In this document: piece after piece, positions 9,897-18,318 of the stretch | How positions within the stretch are numbered: position 1 is the first letter of the stretch | How the letters are laid out: each line of letters opens with the position of its first letter | Assembly (NCBI RefSeq): GCF_036240795.1 | Contig: NZ_CP108454.1 | Coordinates: 5,640,001-5,704,000 of the forward strand | Source: Streptomyces sp. NBC_01268 | GTDB taxonomy: Bacteria; Actinomycetota; Actinomycetes; Streptomycetales; Streptomycetaceae | Direction of reading: 5' to 3' | Length of the DNA stretch: 64,000 nucleotides | The notes under the pieces: generated by a model | What the model was told of the DNA's origin: nothing | Databases searched by the model: none | Seen by the model: the letters and a program-made list of their open reading frames with translations, nothing else | Translations under genes and position numbers: made by a program

Positions 9897-10781
9897 TCAG
9901 GCCTGGTTGCGGCGCCGCGCCAGCAGGATGCTGCCCGCGCCGAAGGCGGCGAGCGCGCCGGCGCCCGCGAGGGCGAGCGGGAGCGGGGAGGCGGGGGCCT
10001 CGGTGGTGTCGGCGGACAGGGCGGGGGGCTGCTCGTCGCCGCCGTGGCCCTTGTGGCTCACGGTGGAGAGCTGGGCGCCCGCGGCGAGCTCGGCCTCGGT
10101 CGGGGCCTCGGCCTTCAGTGCCGTGGTGGCGGCGGCGGAGCCGAAGGTGACGTCCGAGCAGCTGTAGAAGGCCTCGGGGCTGTCGTTGCGCTGCCACACC
10201 ATGTAGACGATGTGGCGGCCGGAGCGCGCCGGGAGGGTGCCGTCGAAGGCGTAGTAGCCGTCGGTGGCGGTGCGGGTGGTGTTGTAGACGGCGACCGGCG
10301 CGGTGTCGAGGTCGGACCACTTCAGGGGCTGGGTGGGGTCGAAGCCCTGCTTGGTGATGTACATCGTCATCGTGCCGGAGTGCGCAGCCGTGGCGCGGAT
10401 CTTGAAGCCGAAGGCGCCGGGGGCGACGGCGGTGGCCGGCCAGTCGGTGCGGGCCCAGTCCAGGGCGCGGTACTTCGCGCGGTTGGCCGAGCAGAGCTTG
10501 CCGTCCGGGATCAGCGCCTTGTGCTGCCCGTCGGCGTTGGCGATGTTGACCTCGTTCCAGTCGTAGAGCGGCTGGGTGCCGGAGTCGGCGACGAGGTCCT
10601 TGCACACCTGCGACTTGGGTGTCTCCGGGCCCTCCGCGTAACAGGCCGCCACCCTGCTGACGGGGTTGAACACGGCGCCGTGCGCGCTCGCGGCGGTCGG
10701 CGTGAGGGGGACGAGCACGGCGGCGGTGAGCGCGGTCGCGGCGGCGGCGCGGCGGGAGCGGGAGGTCGTGATGCGGGGCAT
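9897..10781 (-). CDS. membrane-tethered AA10 lytic polysaccharide monooxygenase (chitin-binding)
   Basis: A 294-aa copper LPMO that cleaves chitin or cellulose chains oxidatively. The signal peptide ends so that His34 (SA|HGAVFNPVSR) becomes the mature N-terminus; with His134 (TAAHSGTMTMY) it forms the histidine brace. The AA10 domain runs to about residue 225. After a Thr/Ala/Pro linker comes a C-terminal hydrophobic segment (LALAGAGALAAFGAGSILL) followed by RRR, a membrane anchor; no LPXTG-type motif is visible. Start 10781 is chosen because it gives a proper signal peptide; the frame stays open upstream without a plausible leader. A dre-like DasR site 97 bp upstream fits control by N-acetylglucosamine signalling. 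Confidence 0.93.
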   Translation of the reverse strand: MPRITTSRSRRAAAATALTAAVLVPLTPTAASAHGAVFNPVSRVAACYAEGPETPKSQVCKDLVADSGTQPLYDWNEVNIANADGQHKALIPDGKLCSANRAKYRALDWARTDWPATAVAPGAFGFKIRATAAHSGTMTMYITKQGFDPTQPLKWSDLDTAPVAVYNTTRTATDGYYAFDGTLPARSGRHIVYMVWQRNDSPEAFYSCSDVTFGSAAATTALKAEAPTEAELAAGAQLSTVSHKGHGGDEQPPALSADTTEAPASPLPLALAGAGALAAFGAGSILLARRRNQA

Positions 10782-10877
10782 GGCGGAGCTCTCTCTCGTG
10801 CGTGGGGGAGTACGGGACGAGCAACGTGCGCACGGTGCGGGCGAGTTGCGGCTCGTCCGCGGCCCACCGAGGGTCGC

Positions 10878-10893
10878 ATTGGTCCATACCAAT
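10878..10893. promoter_or_regulatory. dre-like DasR binding site upstream of the LPMO
   Basis: ATTGGTCCATACCAAT is a near-perfect palindrome and matches the DasR responsive element ACTGGTCTAGACCAGT at 12 of 16 positions. DasR is the GntR-family GlcNAc regulator that represses chitin-utilisation genes in Streptomyces. A site 97 bp before a chitin-active LPMO gene is where one would be expected. Confidence 0.78.
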
Positions 10894-11012
10894 GGGCAAG
10901 GGGTGCGCCCGAGAAAGCCGGAACGCGGGGCGCGGGGCCGCGGCGAGGCAGCGACGCGGCGACGCGGGACGGCTTGGGGGAGAGGAGGTCCGTCGGCGCG
11001 GGCGCACAAAGG

Positions 11013-11056
11013 GGCGGGCCTCCCGGGTGCGCCGCCGCACACCCGGGAGGCCCGCC
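11013..11056 (-). terminator. hairpin terminator downstream of the GH25 gene
   Basis: Perfect 17-bp arms 11013-11029 and 11040-11056 with a 10-nt loop, 11 bp past the stop of the leftward lysozyme gene. It separates that gene from the LPMO promoter. Confidence 0.88.
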
Positions 11057-11067
11057 GCCCCGCACCG

Positions 11068-11904
11068 TCAGCCGTTCGCGAGCGCCTGCACCCGCGAGTA
11101 GTCCCCGTTGAAGTGGTTGTGGTCGCCGACCGTGGGACCGGACGACGTGTACTGCCACATCGTGTAGTAGCCCCAGCCGGCCGGCAGGGTGCCGACCTCG
11201 GAGGCGTACCGCGCGACCCACAGCGGGTTGGCCGAGGCGAAGCCGCCGTAGTTGCCGGTGCACTGGGTCCACCAGCTCGTCGCCGTGTAGATCACCGCGT
11301 CCCGGCCGGTGCGGTACTTGTACCGGTCGAGGAAGTCCCTGATCCAGGCCACCATCCCGGACTGCGTCTTGCCGTAGCAGGTCGCGCCGTACGGGTTCCA
11401 CTCGATGTCCAGCGCGCCCGGCAGCGTCCGGCCGTCCTTGGACCAGCCGCCGCCGTTGTTCACGAAGTAGTCGGCCTGTGCCGCGCCCGTCGTCGTGTCG
11501 GGGGTGGCGAAGTGGTACGTGCCGCGGATCATGCCCACGTTGTACGAGCCGTTGTACTGCTGCGTGAAGGAGGTGTTCTTGTAGTACGTGCCCTCCGTCG
11601 CCTTGACGTAGGCCCACTTCACCCCGCTGTTCCACAGGGTCGCCCAGTTCACGTTGCCGTTGTGGCTGGACACGTCCACGCCCTCGGTCTGGACGGCCTG
11701 GATCGAGAGGCCGGCGGGCTTGGCGCCCTGGCCGTCGTGCGCGACCACGCCCATGCCCATGTAGGCGGAACCGCGGGCGGGCACCTGCCGGGCGCCCGGG
11801 TCCTGGGCCGCGGTGGCGGGGCCGGCGAGAGTGAGGGGAAGGAGGAGGGCCAGGGCCGCGAGGGCGGCGCCGGCGAGGGACGTCCCGGATCTGTGCACAC
11901 GCAT
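11068..11904 (-). CDS. secreted GH25 N-acetylmuramidase (lysozyme)
   Basis: A 278-aa secreted muramidase that hydrolyses the beta-1,4 bond between MurNAc and GlcNAc in peptidoglycan. A signal peptide (residues 1-33, ending ATAA) precedes a short linker and the GH25 barrel. Catalytic signatures are GVDVSSHNG (Asp77) and the DIE motif at 166-168 (GALDIEWNPYG), with YHFATP and AVIYTATSWW typical of the cellosyl/Cpl-1 type. No cell-wall-binding repeats are present, so it acts as a single-domain enzyme. It ends before a strong hairpin terminator, and its roughly 210-bp upstream gap to marR holds the divergent promoters. Confidence 0.95.
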   Translation of the reverse strand: MRVHRSGTSLAGAALAALALLLPLTLAGPATAAQDPGARQVPARGSAYMGMGVVAHDGQGAKPAGLSIQAVQTEGVDVSSHNGNVNWATLWNSGVKWAYVKATEGTYYKNTSFTQQYNGSYNVGMIRGTYHFATPDTTTGAAQADYFVNNGGGWSKDGRTLPGALDIEWNPYGATCYGKTQSGMVAWIRDFLDRYKYRTGRDAVIYTATSWWTQCTGNYGGFASANPLWVARYASEVGTLPAGWGYYTMWQYTSSGPTVGDHNHFNGDYSRVQALANG

Positions 11905-12114
11905 TGCGTGCCTCCGAAAGGTTCGGTGGGGGGAGCGATGTCGACGAGTCCTGGTGTGGACATGTCAGCGAAGACGCTTGGGTGAGACGCTACGCACGTA
12001 GACCCGCCCGGCGGAAGGGGGCCCGACTGCTGCCGTTGGTCTACGCCTGCGAAATACTGGAGGAGCTGCGGCGATGGCCGCGGCCGGAAGAAACTTTCAG
12101 CGAGCGGAAAGCGC

Positions 12115-12612
12115 GTGAGGGGTGCTGACGTGCACGGAAGCGGTACGGGGAGTGAATCCGCGTCCACCGGCGGGAGTGGTGTGGACCAGGAGTTCCTCGC
12201 CCTGGAGCGCGAACTGGCGGTCTTCCTGCGCCGCGCCCGGGCCCAGTCCGGCGAGATGGCCCGCGAAGTGCACCCCGAACTGGAGCCCGCCGCCTACGGC
12301 CTGTTCGTCCGGCTCGACGACGCCGGACCCCAGCGCGCCACCGACCTGGCCGGCTACTTCGGCGTCGGCAAGGCCACGATGAGCCGCCAGCTGCGCGCCC
12401 TCGAACAGCTGGGTCTGGTCGCCCGCGACCCCGACCCCGCCGACGGCCGCGCCTCGCTGGTCCGCCTGACGGAGGAGGGCCAGGGCCGCTTCCGCAGTGT
12501 CCGGGACGCCCGCCGCGAGCGGTACGTGCGCAAGCTGGCCGACTGGGACCGCTCCGAGGTCGCCGAACTGGCCCGGCTGCTCCACCACTTCAACGTGCGC
12601 TCGGAAGGCTGA
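12115..12612 (+). CDS. MarR-family transcriptional regulator
   Basis: A 165-aa winged-helix regulator: helix-turn-helix ATDLAGYFGVGKATMSRQLRALEQLGLV (about residues 84-111), the wing DPDPADGRASLVRLTEEG, and flanking dimerisation helices. The N-terminal 25 residues are Gly/Ser-rich and poorly constrained, so a later start such as GTG 12130 or 12181 is possible. It is divergent from the GH25 lysozyme gene and may control it, but no palindrome that I would call an operator stands out. Confidence 0.88.
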   Translation: MRGADVHGSGTGSESASTGGSGVDQEFLALERELAVFLRRARAQSGEMAREVHPELEPAAYGLFVRLDDAGPQRATDLAGYFGVGKATMSRQLRALEQLGLVARDPDPADGRASLVRLTEEGQGRFRSVRDARRERYVRKLADWDRSEVAELARLLHHFNVRSEG

Positions 12613-12616
12613 CCGA

Positions 12617-12640
12617 GGGGCGCGGGCCCCGCCGCGCCCC
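12617..12640. terminator. short hairpin between convergent marR and phosphatase genes
   Basis: GGGGCGCGG (12617-12625) pairs with CCGCGCCCC (12632-12640) around 6 nt. It starts 5 bp after the marR stop and lies before the stop of the convergent gene, so it can serve both directions. Confidence 0.65.
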
Positions 12641-12651
12641 TAGGGCGGGCC

Positions 12652-13434
12652 CTAGAGCTCCGCGTACACGGCCGTCGCGTCGTCGTGCGGCTTCCCGCGG
12701 TGGACCCCGCCGGCCTCCGCGGCGGCGGTCTCCAGGGCCCGCACCCGCCGGAGCAGGCCGTGCGCCCCCTCCGCGTCGAGCACCCCGAAGCAGTCCGCCC
12801 AGTCGCCCTCGCCGAACAGCTCGACCCAACGGGTCGCCCCGTCCGTGAGCGCCGCCAGGGCCCGGACCCCGGCGCGGGGCGTGGTGCCGGTCACCGCCCG
12901 CGCGGCCACCGCGGGATCGGCGGCCGCCGTGAAGAAGCCGCCCTCCCGGTTGCGCAGCCGGTCCGTCGCCTCCAGCGAGCGCAGGACCTCCTTCGGGACG
13001 CGGTCCAGACGGTCGTCGAGCACCGCCCGAACCGAACCGTCCGGGGACCGCAGGAGCAGCGCCGCGTCCGACAGGACGAGGTGCTCCACCGTCGTCCCGT
13101 CCCAGCGCGCCATGGCCACCGTCGCCTGCGGAGTGCGCACGTGAGAAAGGTCACAGGTGTTCCGGTGGGCGTCCGCGGTGCGCCGGATTGCGGCGGCGAG
13201 AATCTCCGGCAGCGTCAGATCGAGGCGCGAAGCGGACAGTTCCGTCAAAGCGCCGCCGAGCCGCGCGGTGAACCAGGGCACCGTGTGCACACATCCGGTG
13301 TCGCCCGCCGGTGGCGTCACCCCGTCGAGGACCACGACCGTGCCACCCGCGCCCGAGGCGGGCAGGGCTGCGGCGACCCAGTCCTCGTTGGGCCGTTCGG
13401 GACTGCCGGGGAGGGTGACCGCTTCGGTGCGCAT
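12652..13434 (-). CDS. PP2C-type serine/threonine phosphatase-like protein
   Basis: A 260-aa protein with a reduced PP2C fold: NEDW near the N-terminus, VVVLDGVTPP as the first metal-binding Asp-Gly, LVLSDAALLL and LAALTDGATRW in the middle, and a final KPHDDATAVY equivalent to the DNATV motif. Such stand-alone actinomycete proteins are annotated as integrase-like or phosphatase-2C homologues, with targets unknown. The start at 13434 (MRTEAV) is chosen over upstream starts because the extra N-terminal residues look non-coding. It is divergent from the conservon, sharing a 372-bp control region. Confidence 0.72.
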   Translation of the reverse strand: MRTEAVTLPGSPERPNEDWVAAALPASGAGGTVVVLDGVTPPAGDTGCVHTVPWFTARLGGALTELSASRLDLTLPEILAAAIRRTADAHRNTCDLSHVRTPQATVAMARWDGTTVEHLVLSDAALLLRSPDGSVRAVLDDRLDRVPKEVLRSLEATDRLRNREGGFFTAAADPAVAARAVTGTTPRAGVRALAALTDGATRWVELFGEGDWADCFGVLDAEGAHGLLRRVRALETAAAEAGGVHRGKPHDDATAVYAEL

Positions 13435-13806
13435 GATCCCCAGTCTGCCCCGGGCGACCCCGCCCTGCATCACTCCTTCACAGCGCCTCCAGACCCCCGA
13501 ATCTGGCCTGTACCAAAGGGGCCTGACGGGGTCCGAGGCCCGGAACGGCAAGCTCCGGGAAGCTGCGGGCGGGCATCCTGCCAAAGGCCGCGCGGAAGAT
13601 CCAACCGAGGGTAAGTCCGGTGCCCCGGCGCTCACCGGGAGGAGTTGTTTGCCAACTCATGAGTGTTGTTCACTCGTTCGGGTGGCGGAGCGGCCGATGC
13701 GAGTCCCCTGACCAGAACCGCTGAAATGGTCGGAAGACACACCAGGGGTGGGGGCTCTCGACATGTGACCGGTCGTCACCTCTGCTTCATGGGCGGACGA
13801 TCAAGA
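13435..13806. other. 372-bp divergent control region upstream of the conservon
   Basis: No gene that I can support. It contains a perfect 10-bp palindrome ACTCATGAGT (13655-13664), overlapped by GAGTG-N5-CACTC (13661-13675), about 130 bp before the kinase start. These may be regulator sites for the conservon. An in-frame ATG at 13663 would extend the kinase into this region, but its first 48 residues have no conserved character. Confidence 0.5.
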
Positions 13807-16734
13807 ATGCGAGCACCGGTGCAGAAGAAGCGGCCTCGGAGCAACAACGGCGCGCGGAGCCAGACCCCCGGTGACCCGCAGCACCCCGGCCTGCCCGCGC
13901 ACGGCACCGACAGCGCCCCCCAGGCCCCCGCCGGCCGCCCCAAGAGGGTCCGCGGCCGCCTCGTCGCCGGTGTCGCCCTGGTCGGCGTCACCGTGCTCGC
14001 CGCCGGCGCCCCCGCGATCCTCACCGCCTCAGGCGACCTCGACGACTCCGTCAGCCTGGTCGCCCTCGCCGAACTCGACCGGCAGGCCGTCACCCTCGCC
14101 CACTCCCTCTCCGACGAGCGCGACGAGGTCGTCGCGTACATCGCGGCCGGGCGCGACGAGCAGACCGGCGACGACAAGCGGCAGGTCACCAGCGCCCGGT
14201 CCGCCCGGGTCGACCGCCAGATAGACGAGATCCGCACCGCAGCCCCCGACGACCTGCGCCGTGAGCTCTCCGGCGTCCCGTCGATCCGCCGCACCGCCCT
14301 CACCGGCAAGGGCTCCGCCCTCGACGCGCACCGCGCCTACACCGAGGTCATCGCCAAGCTGCAGGCCCTCGCCGACCGGCTCGCCGAGGACACCCCCGCG
14401 CGCGCCGCCGAGTCCGTCCGGGCCCCCGCAGCCCTCGGCCGGGCCACCGAGCAGGCCTCCGCCGAGCGCGGCCTGCTGCTCGCCGCGCTCGCCGTCCCCC
14501 GGCCCGAACCCACCGGCACCACCCACTACGACCCCGCCACCGGCACCTACGTCGCCGACGAGGCGGAGGGCGCCGCCGAGGCCGACCGGCTCCGGGCCGC
14601 GCTGACCTCGGCCGCCCAGCAGGCCCGGGTCCGCGAACTCGCCGCCCTCGGCGACTTCGACCAGGCCGCCACCACCCCCGCGCGCGACTCCCTCGCCGCC
14701 ACCGTCACCGGGCCCGACGTCAAGAACGCCGAGCGCTACCTGGCCCGCCTCACCGACCGGCCCGAGCTCTCCGCCTCCGAGCTCAACACCGACCCGGCCA
14801 AGCTGGACGCCGCACTCTCCGCCCGCATCGAGCAGATGCGCGGCGTCGAGTCCGCCCTCGCCACCGAGCGCGCCGAGCGCCTCACCGCCCTCCGCGACGA
14901 CGACGTCACCGCCCTCGAAGTGCGCATCGCCTTCCTCGGCGGCTGCCTGCTCGTCGCCGTCGGCATCTCCACCTACGTGGCCCGCAGCCTCACCCGGCCG
15001 CTCGCCGTGCTGCGCATCGGCGCCGCCCGGCTCGCCACGGCCGCCGAGCCGCACGCCGAAGAGCCGATCCGCTTCACCGGCCGCAACGACGAGTTCGCCC
15101 AGGTCGTACGGTCCCTCAACACCCTCCAGGGCAAGCTGGGCGCGCTCGCGGCCCGCGCCGAGCGGCTCGACGCCGAGCACGCCGACCTGACCGGCGCCCG
15201 CGAGGCCCTCGCCGCCGAGCTCGCCGCCCAGCGCGCCGAACTCCAGGGCCACAGCGCCCGGCTCACCGCCGAGCTCGAACGGCTCAAGCAGACCGTCCAG
15301 CACACCTTCGTCAACCTCTCGCTGCGCAGCCTCGGGCTCGTCGACCGCCAGCTCGGCGTCATCGAGAAGCTGGAGGAGCGCGAGCAGGACCCGGACCGCC
15401 TCGCCACCCTCTTCAAGCTGGACCACATGGCGACCGTCATGCGCCGGCACAGCGAGAACCTCCTCGTCCTCGCCGGCCACGAGCACCACCAGGGGCACCC
15501 CGGCCCGGTGCCGCTCGTCGACGTGCTGCGGGCCGCCGTCAGCGAGATCGAGCGGTACGAGCGGGTCAGCATCCAGGCGCTGCCGCCGCACGCGCAGGTC
15601 GCCGGGTTCGCCGCGGACGACCTGAGCCACCTGGTCGCCGAGCTCCTGGAGAACGCCACCTCGTTCTCGCCGCCCGACTCCCAGGTCCAGCTCTCCGGCT
15701 GGCTCCTGGAGTCCGGCGAGGTCATGCTCTCGGTCCAGGACGCCGGCATCGGCATCACCCCCGACCGGCTCGCCGAGCTCAACGCCCGGCTCGCCGACCC
15801 CGCCATCGCCGACACCGAGGGCGAGGGCCTCGGCATCCGCGTCGCCGCGCTGCTCGCCGCGCGCCACGGTGTGCGGGTCGAGCTGCGCGAGCAGAAGCCG
15901 GGCGGCGTCGCGGCCGTCGTGGTCCTGCCGCTGCCGCTGCTCCCCACCACCCCGCCGGCCGCCGTCCCGCCGCCCGTCCCGGTCGCGGCCGACGCGCCCG
16001 TGGTCACGCTCCCCGGCTCCGTCGCCGAGGCCAACTCCAACACCCTGCCCTCCCGCCACCGCGACCCCCTGGTGGAGGCCGCGGAACGCGCCATCGCGGC
16101 CGCGGAGGCGGAGACCCGCGCCGCGACGGCAGCACGGGAGCAGGCGCAGGAACAGGCGCAGGAACAGGCCCAGGAGCAGGCGCAGGACCAGAGGCCCGAG
16201 CCCGCGCCGGCGTACGAGCCGGAGTCGGCGTACGAGCCCGTGCCCGCCCCCGTACCGGCGTACGAGCAGGAGCCCGAGCCCGCCCCCGTACCGGCGTACG
16301 AGCAGGAGTCGGCGTACGAGCCCGAGCCCGCCGCTCCTGACGAGATCCCCGCCGCGACCCCGGTGGAGTCCGTCTCCGAGACCACCCTCCAGGTCCGGCT
16401 CCCCGACCCCCCGCCCGAGCCCGACGCGCACGAGCGGAGCGTCGAAGAGGCGGAGATCCCCGCGGACGAGGCCGGGCCGCGGCCCGGGCGCTGGGAGCGG
16501 GTCACGGACAAGGGGCTGCCCAAGCGGACGCCGCGGATCGTGCGGCAGGCCGGGAGCGCCACCCCGCCGATACGCACCCGCGGCGTCGACGCGGAGGCCC
16601 TGCGCCGCCGGCTCGGCGGCTTCCAGCGGGGCGCCGAGCACGGCCGCCGCGACGTGGCCGCCGAGATCGAGGCCGGGCACACAGCACGTACCGAGGAGAA
16701 CACGGGGGACACAGTCGAGGAGGCACGCGGTTGA
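13807..16734 (+). CDS. cvnA: conservon sensor histidine kinase (CvnA type) with nitrate/nitrite-sensor-like domain
   Basis: A 975-aa membrane sensor kinase. A cytoplasmic basic N-terminus is followed by TM1 (LVAGVALVGVTVLAAGAPAIL), a long extracytoplasmic helical NIT-like domain of about 300 residues, TM2 (IAFLGGCLLVAVGISTYVA) and HAMP. Next come the histidine-containing helices (HTFVNLSLRSLGLVDRQLG) and an ATPase domain with N-box LLENATSF and G-box DAGIGI. The last 200 residues are disordered, Pro/Glu-rich and repetitive. In conservons CvnA works with CvnB-D in a membrane complex likened to GPCR/G-protein signalling, and no response regulator is present. Start 13807 (MRAPVQ) is preferred over 13789 and 13663; a GGCGGA lies upstream. 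Its stop overlaps the next start (TTGA). Confidence 0.92.
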   Translation: MRAPVQKKRPRSNNGARSQTPGDPQHPGLPAHGTDSAPQAPAGRPKRVRGRLVAGVALVGVTVLAAGAPAILTASGDLDDSVSLVALAELDRQAVTLAHSLSDERDEVVAYIAAGRDEQTGDDKRQVTSARSARVDRQIDEIRTAAPDDLRRELSGVPSIRRTALTGKGSALDAHRAYTEVIAKLQALADRLAEDTPARAAESVRAPAALGRATEQASAERGLLLAALAVPRPEPTGTTHYDPATGTYVADEAEGAAEADRLRAALTSAAQQARVRELAALGDFDQAATTPARDSLAATVTGPDVKNAERYLARLTDRPELSASELNTDPAKLDAALSARIEQMRGVESALATERAERLTALRDDDVTALEVRIAFLGGCLLVAVGISTYVARSLTRPLAVLRIGAARLATAAEPHAEEPIRFTGRNDEFAQVVRSLNTLQGKLGALAARAERLDAEHADLTGAREALAAELAAQRAELQGHSARLTAELERLKQTVQHTFVNLSLRSLGLVDRQLGVIEKLEEREQDPDRLATLFKLDHMATVMRRHSENLLVLAGHEHHQGHPGPVPLVDVLRAAVSEIERYERVSIQALPPHAQVAGFAADDLSHLVAELLENATSFSPPDSQVQLSGWLLESGEVMLSVQDAGIGITPDRLAELNARLADPAIADTEGEGLGIRVAALLAARHGVRVELREQKPGGVAAVVVLPLPLLPTTPPAAVPPPVPVAADAPVVTLPGSVAEANSNTLPSRHRDPLVEAAERAIAAAEAETRAATAAREQAQEQAQEQAQEQAQDQRPEPAPAYEPESAYEPVPAPVPAYEQEPEPAPVPAYEQESAYEPEPAAPDEIPAATPVESVSETTLQVRLPDPPPEPDAHERSVEEAEIPADEAGPRPGRWERVTDKGLPKRTPRIVRQAGSATPPIRTRGVDAEALRRRLGGFQRGAEHGRRDVAAEIEAGHTARTEENTGDTVEEARG
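16243..16308 (+). repeat. exact 30-bp direct repeat inside cvnA tail
   Basis: Two identical 30-bp copies at 16243-16272 and 16279-16308 (36-bp period) encode PAPVPAYEQE units; related AYEPE units flank them from 16201 to 16335. It lies in the Pro/Glu-rich tail of the kinase, where copy number could vary without breaking the reading frame. Confidence 0.9.
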
Positions 16735-17213
16735 CTGCGACCGGAACATTCGGGCTGAGCACTGAGGCCCGCAATCTGCAATGGCTGTTGGGCAACCTCG
16801 TCGAGGAGGTGCCGGGGGTCCGCTCCGTCGCCGTCGTCTCCTCCGACGGGCTGCTCCTGCTCTCGTCCGACCCCGAGGTCCAGAACGCGGCCGTCGAGGC
16901 GGACCGGCCCGAGGGGCCGCGGGGCTCCACCGCCGACCTGGCCACCATCGTCTCCGGCATCGGCAGCCTCACCATCGGCGCCGCCCGGCTGATGGACGGC
17001 GGCGGCGTGAAGCAGACCATGGTCGCCATGGAGGAGGGCAGCGTCTTCGTCATGTCGATCAGCGACGGCTCGCTGCTCGGCGTGCACGCCACTCCCGACT
17101 GCGACATGAGCGTCATCGCGTACCACATGGCGCTCTTCGTCGGCCGCGCCGGCCACGTGCTCACCCCCGAACTCCGCAGCGAACTGGCCAAGTCGATGGA
17201 GAGCTCCCAGTGA
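16731..17213 (+). CDS. cvnB: roadblock/LC7 domain protein (CvnB)
   Basis: A 160-aa roadblock/LC7 protein: LQWLLGNLVEEVPGVRSVAVVSSDGL at the start and MVAMEEGSVFVMSISDGSLLGVHA in the middle are the family signatures. In conservons CvnB binds the GTPase CvnD and is thought to act as its GTPase-activating partner, like MglB. The start is the TTG at 16731, which overlaps the cvnA stop (TTGA) and implies translational coupling. Confidence 0.94.
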   Translation: MTATGTFGLSTEARNLQWLLGNLVEEVPGVRSVAVVSSDGLLLLSSDPEVQNAAVEADRPEGPRGSTADLATIVSGIGSLTIGAARLMDGGGVKQTMVAMEEGSVFVMSISDGSLLGVHATPDCDMSVIAYHMALFVGRAGHVLTPELRSELAKSMESSQ

Positions 17214-17641
17214 CGTCCGTTCCCTCGGGGTTCTCGGCCCACCACCCGCACCGGCTGCCGATACGCGGCGAGGGGCGGCGCCCGGCCCGCGTCCGCCCGT
17301 ACTCGCTCACCGGCGGGCGCACCCGCTTCGGCCACATCCTCCTCGTCGAGACCTTCGTCGCCGCGCTGGAGGCCGCCCCCGAGCGGAAGGTCCTGACCGG
17401 CGGGGGGCTCGCCGCGCGCGGGCTCATGCCGGAGATGCGGGCCATCGTCGAGGTCTGCCGCCGCATGCGCACGGTGGCGGAGATATCGGCGCTCCTGAAG
17501 ATGCCGTTGGGAGTCGTCCGGGTGCTGCTCAGCGACCTGGCCGACCAGGGAAAGATCCGCGTGTACGGGACAGGGCACGGCACCGACCGGCCCGACCGCG
17601 CGCTCCTCGAAAGGGTGCTGAGTGGACTCCGCCGTCTCTGA
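17210..17641 (+). CDS. cvnC: DUF742 protein (CvnC)
   Basis: A 143-aa DUF742 protein starting at a GTG that overlaps the cvnB stop (GTGA). Signatures are VRPYSLTGGRT near residue 20 and a winged-helix-like second half (IVEVCRRMRTVAEISALLKMPLGVVRVLLSDL). CvnC is always the third conservon member. It is thought to sit in the signalling complex, although its fold also suggests nucleic-acid binding. Confidence 0.93.
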   Translation: MTSVPSGFSAHHPHRLPIRGEGRRPARVRPYSLTGGRTRFGHILLVETFVAALEAAPERKVLTGGGLAARGLMPEMRAIVEVCRRMRTVAEISALLKMPLGVVRVLLSDLADQGKIRVYGTGHGTDRPDRALLERVLSGLRRL

Positions 17642-18287
17642 ACCGCCGACCGCCGTCGTCGGCATCCCCGCCCAGCCCACCGGCCCGGCCGAACCGGAAC
17701 CCGAAGAGGGCGCCCAGGACTGGCAGCTGGACCACACCCGCGCCCCGATCGCGACCAAGGTCGTCGTCGCGGGCGGCTTCGGTGTCGGCAAGACCACCTT
17801 CGTCCGCGCGGTCTCCGAGATCACCCCGCTGCAGACCGAGGCCCTGATGACCCGGGCGAGCGAGGACCACGACGACCTCACCGCCACCCCGGACAAGCTC
17901 ACCACCACGGTGGCGATGGACTTCGGGCGGATCACCCTCGACGACGACCTGGTGCTGTACGTCTTCGGCACGCCGGGACAGCAGCGCTTCTGGTTCATGT
18001 GGGACGACCTGGTGCGCGGCGCGATCGGTGCGATCGTCATGGCCGACACGCGGCGGCTGACCGACTGCTTCCCCGCGCTCGACTACTTCGAGAGCTGCGG
18101 CCTGCCGTACATCGTGGCCGTCAACCACTTCGAGGGCACCGAGGTGTTCGAGACGGACGACGTGCGCGAGGCGCTGACCGTGCCGGCCCACGTGCCGGTC
18201 GTCGTCATGGACGCGCGCAAGCGGTACAGCGTCGTCGAGACCCTGCTCGCGATGGTCGCCCACGCGCTCGAAGCCTCCCCCGAATAG
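17622..18287 (+). CDS. cvnD: conservon GTPase (CvnD)
   Basis: A 221-aa small Ras-like GTPase of the conservon type. P-loop GGFGVGKTTF, switch-II region FGTPGQQRF and AVNHFEG at the NKxD position are visible; the base-specificity motif is degenerate, as usual in CvnD. It starts at GTG 17622, 20 bp inside cvnC, so all four genes are translationally coupled. GTP loading of CvnD is expected to be controlled by CvnB and the CvnA membrane complex. Confidence 0.95.
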   Translation: MDSAVSEPPTAVVGIPAQPTGPAEPEPEEGAQDWQLDHTRAPIATKVVVAGGFGVGKTTFVRAVSEITPLQTEALMTRASEDHDDLTATPDKLTTTVAMDFGRITLDDDLVLYVFGTPGQQRFWFMWDDLVRGAIGAIVMADTRRLTDCFPALDYFESCGLPYIVAVNHFEGTEVFETDDVREALTVPAHVPVVVMDARKRYSVVETLLAMVAHALEASPE

Positions 18288-18318
18288 CCCCCGAGTCCCC
18301 CCTCAAGGTCGGTCGCAC

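Noticed and set aside
13663..13806. Earlier ATG as start of the conservon kinase
   Set aside because: The extra 48 residues show no conserved or membrane features and would overlap a palindromic promoter region.
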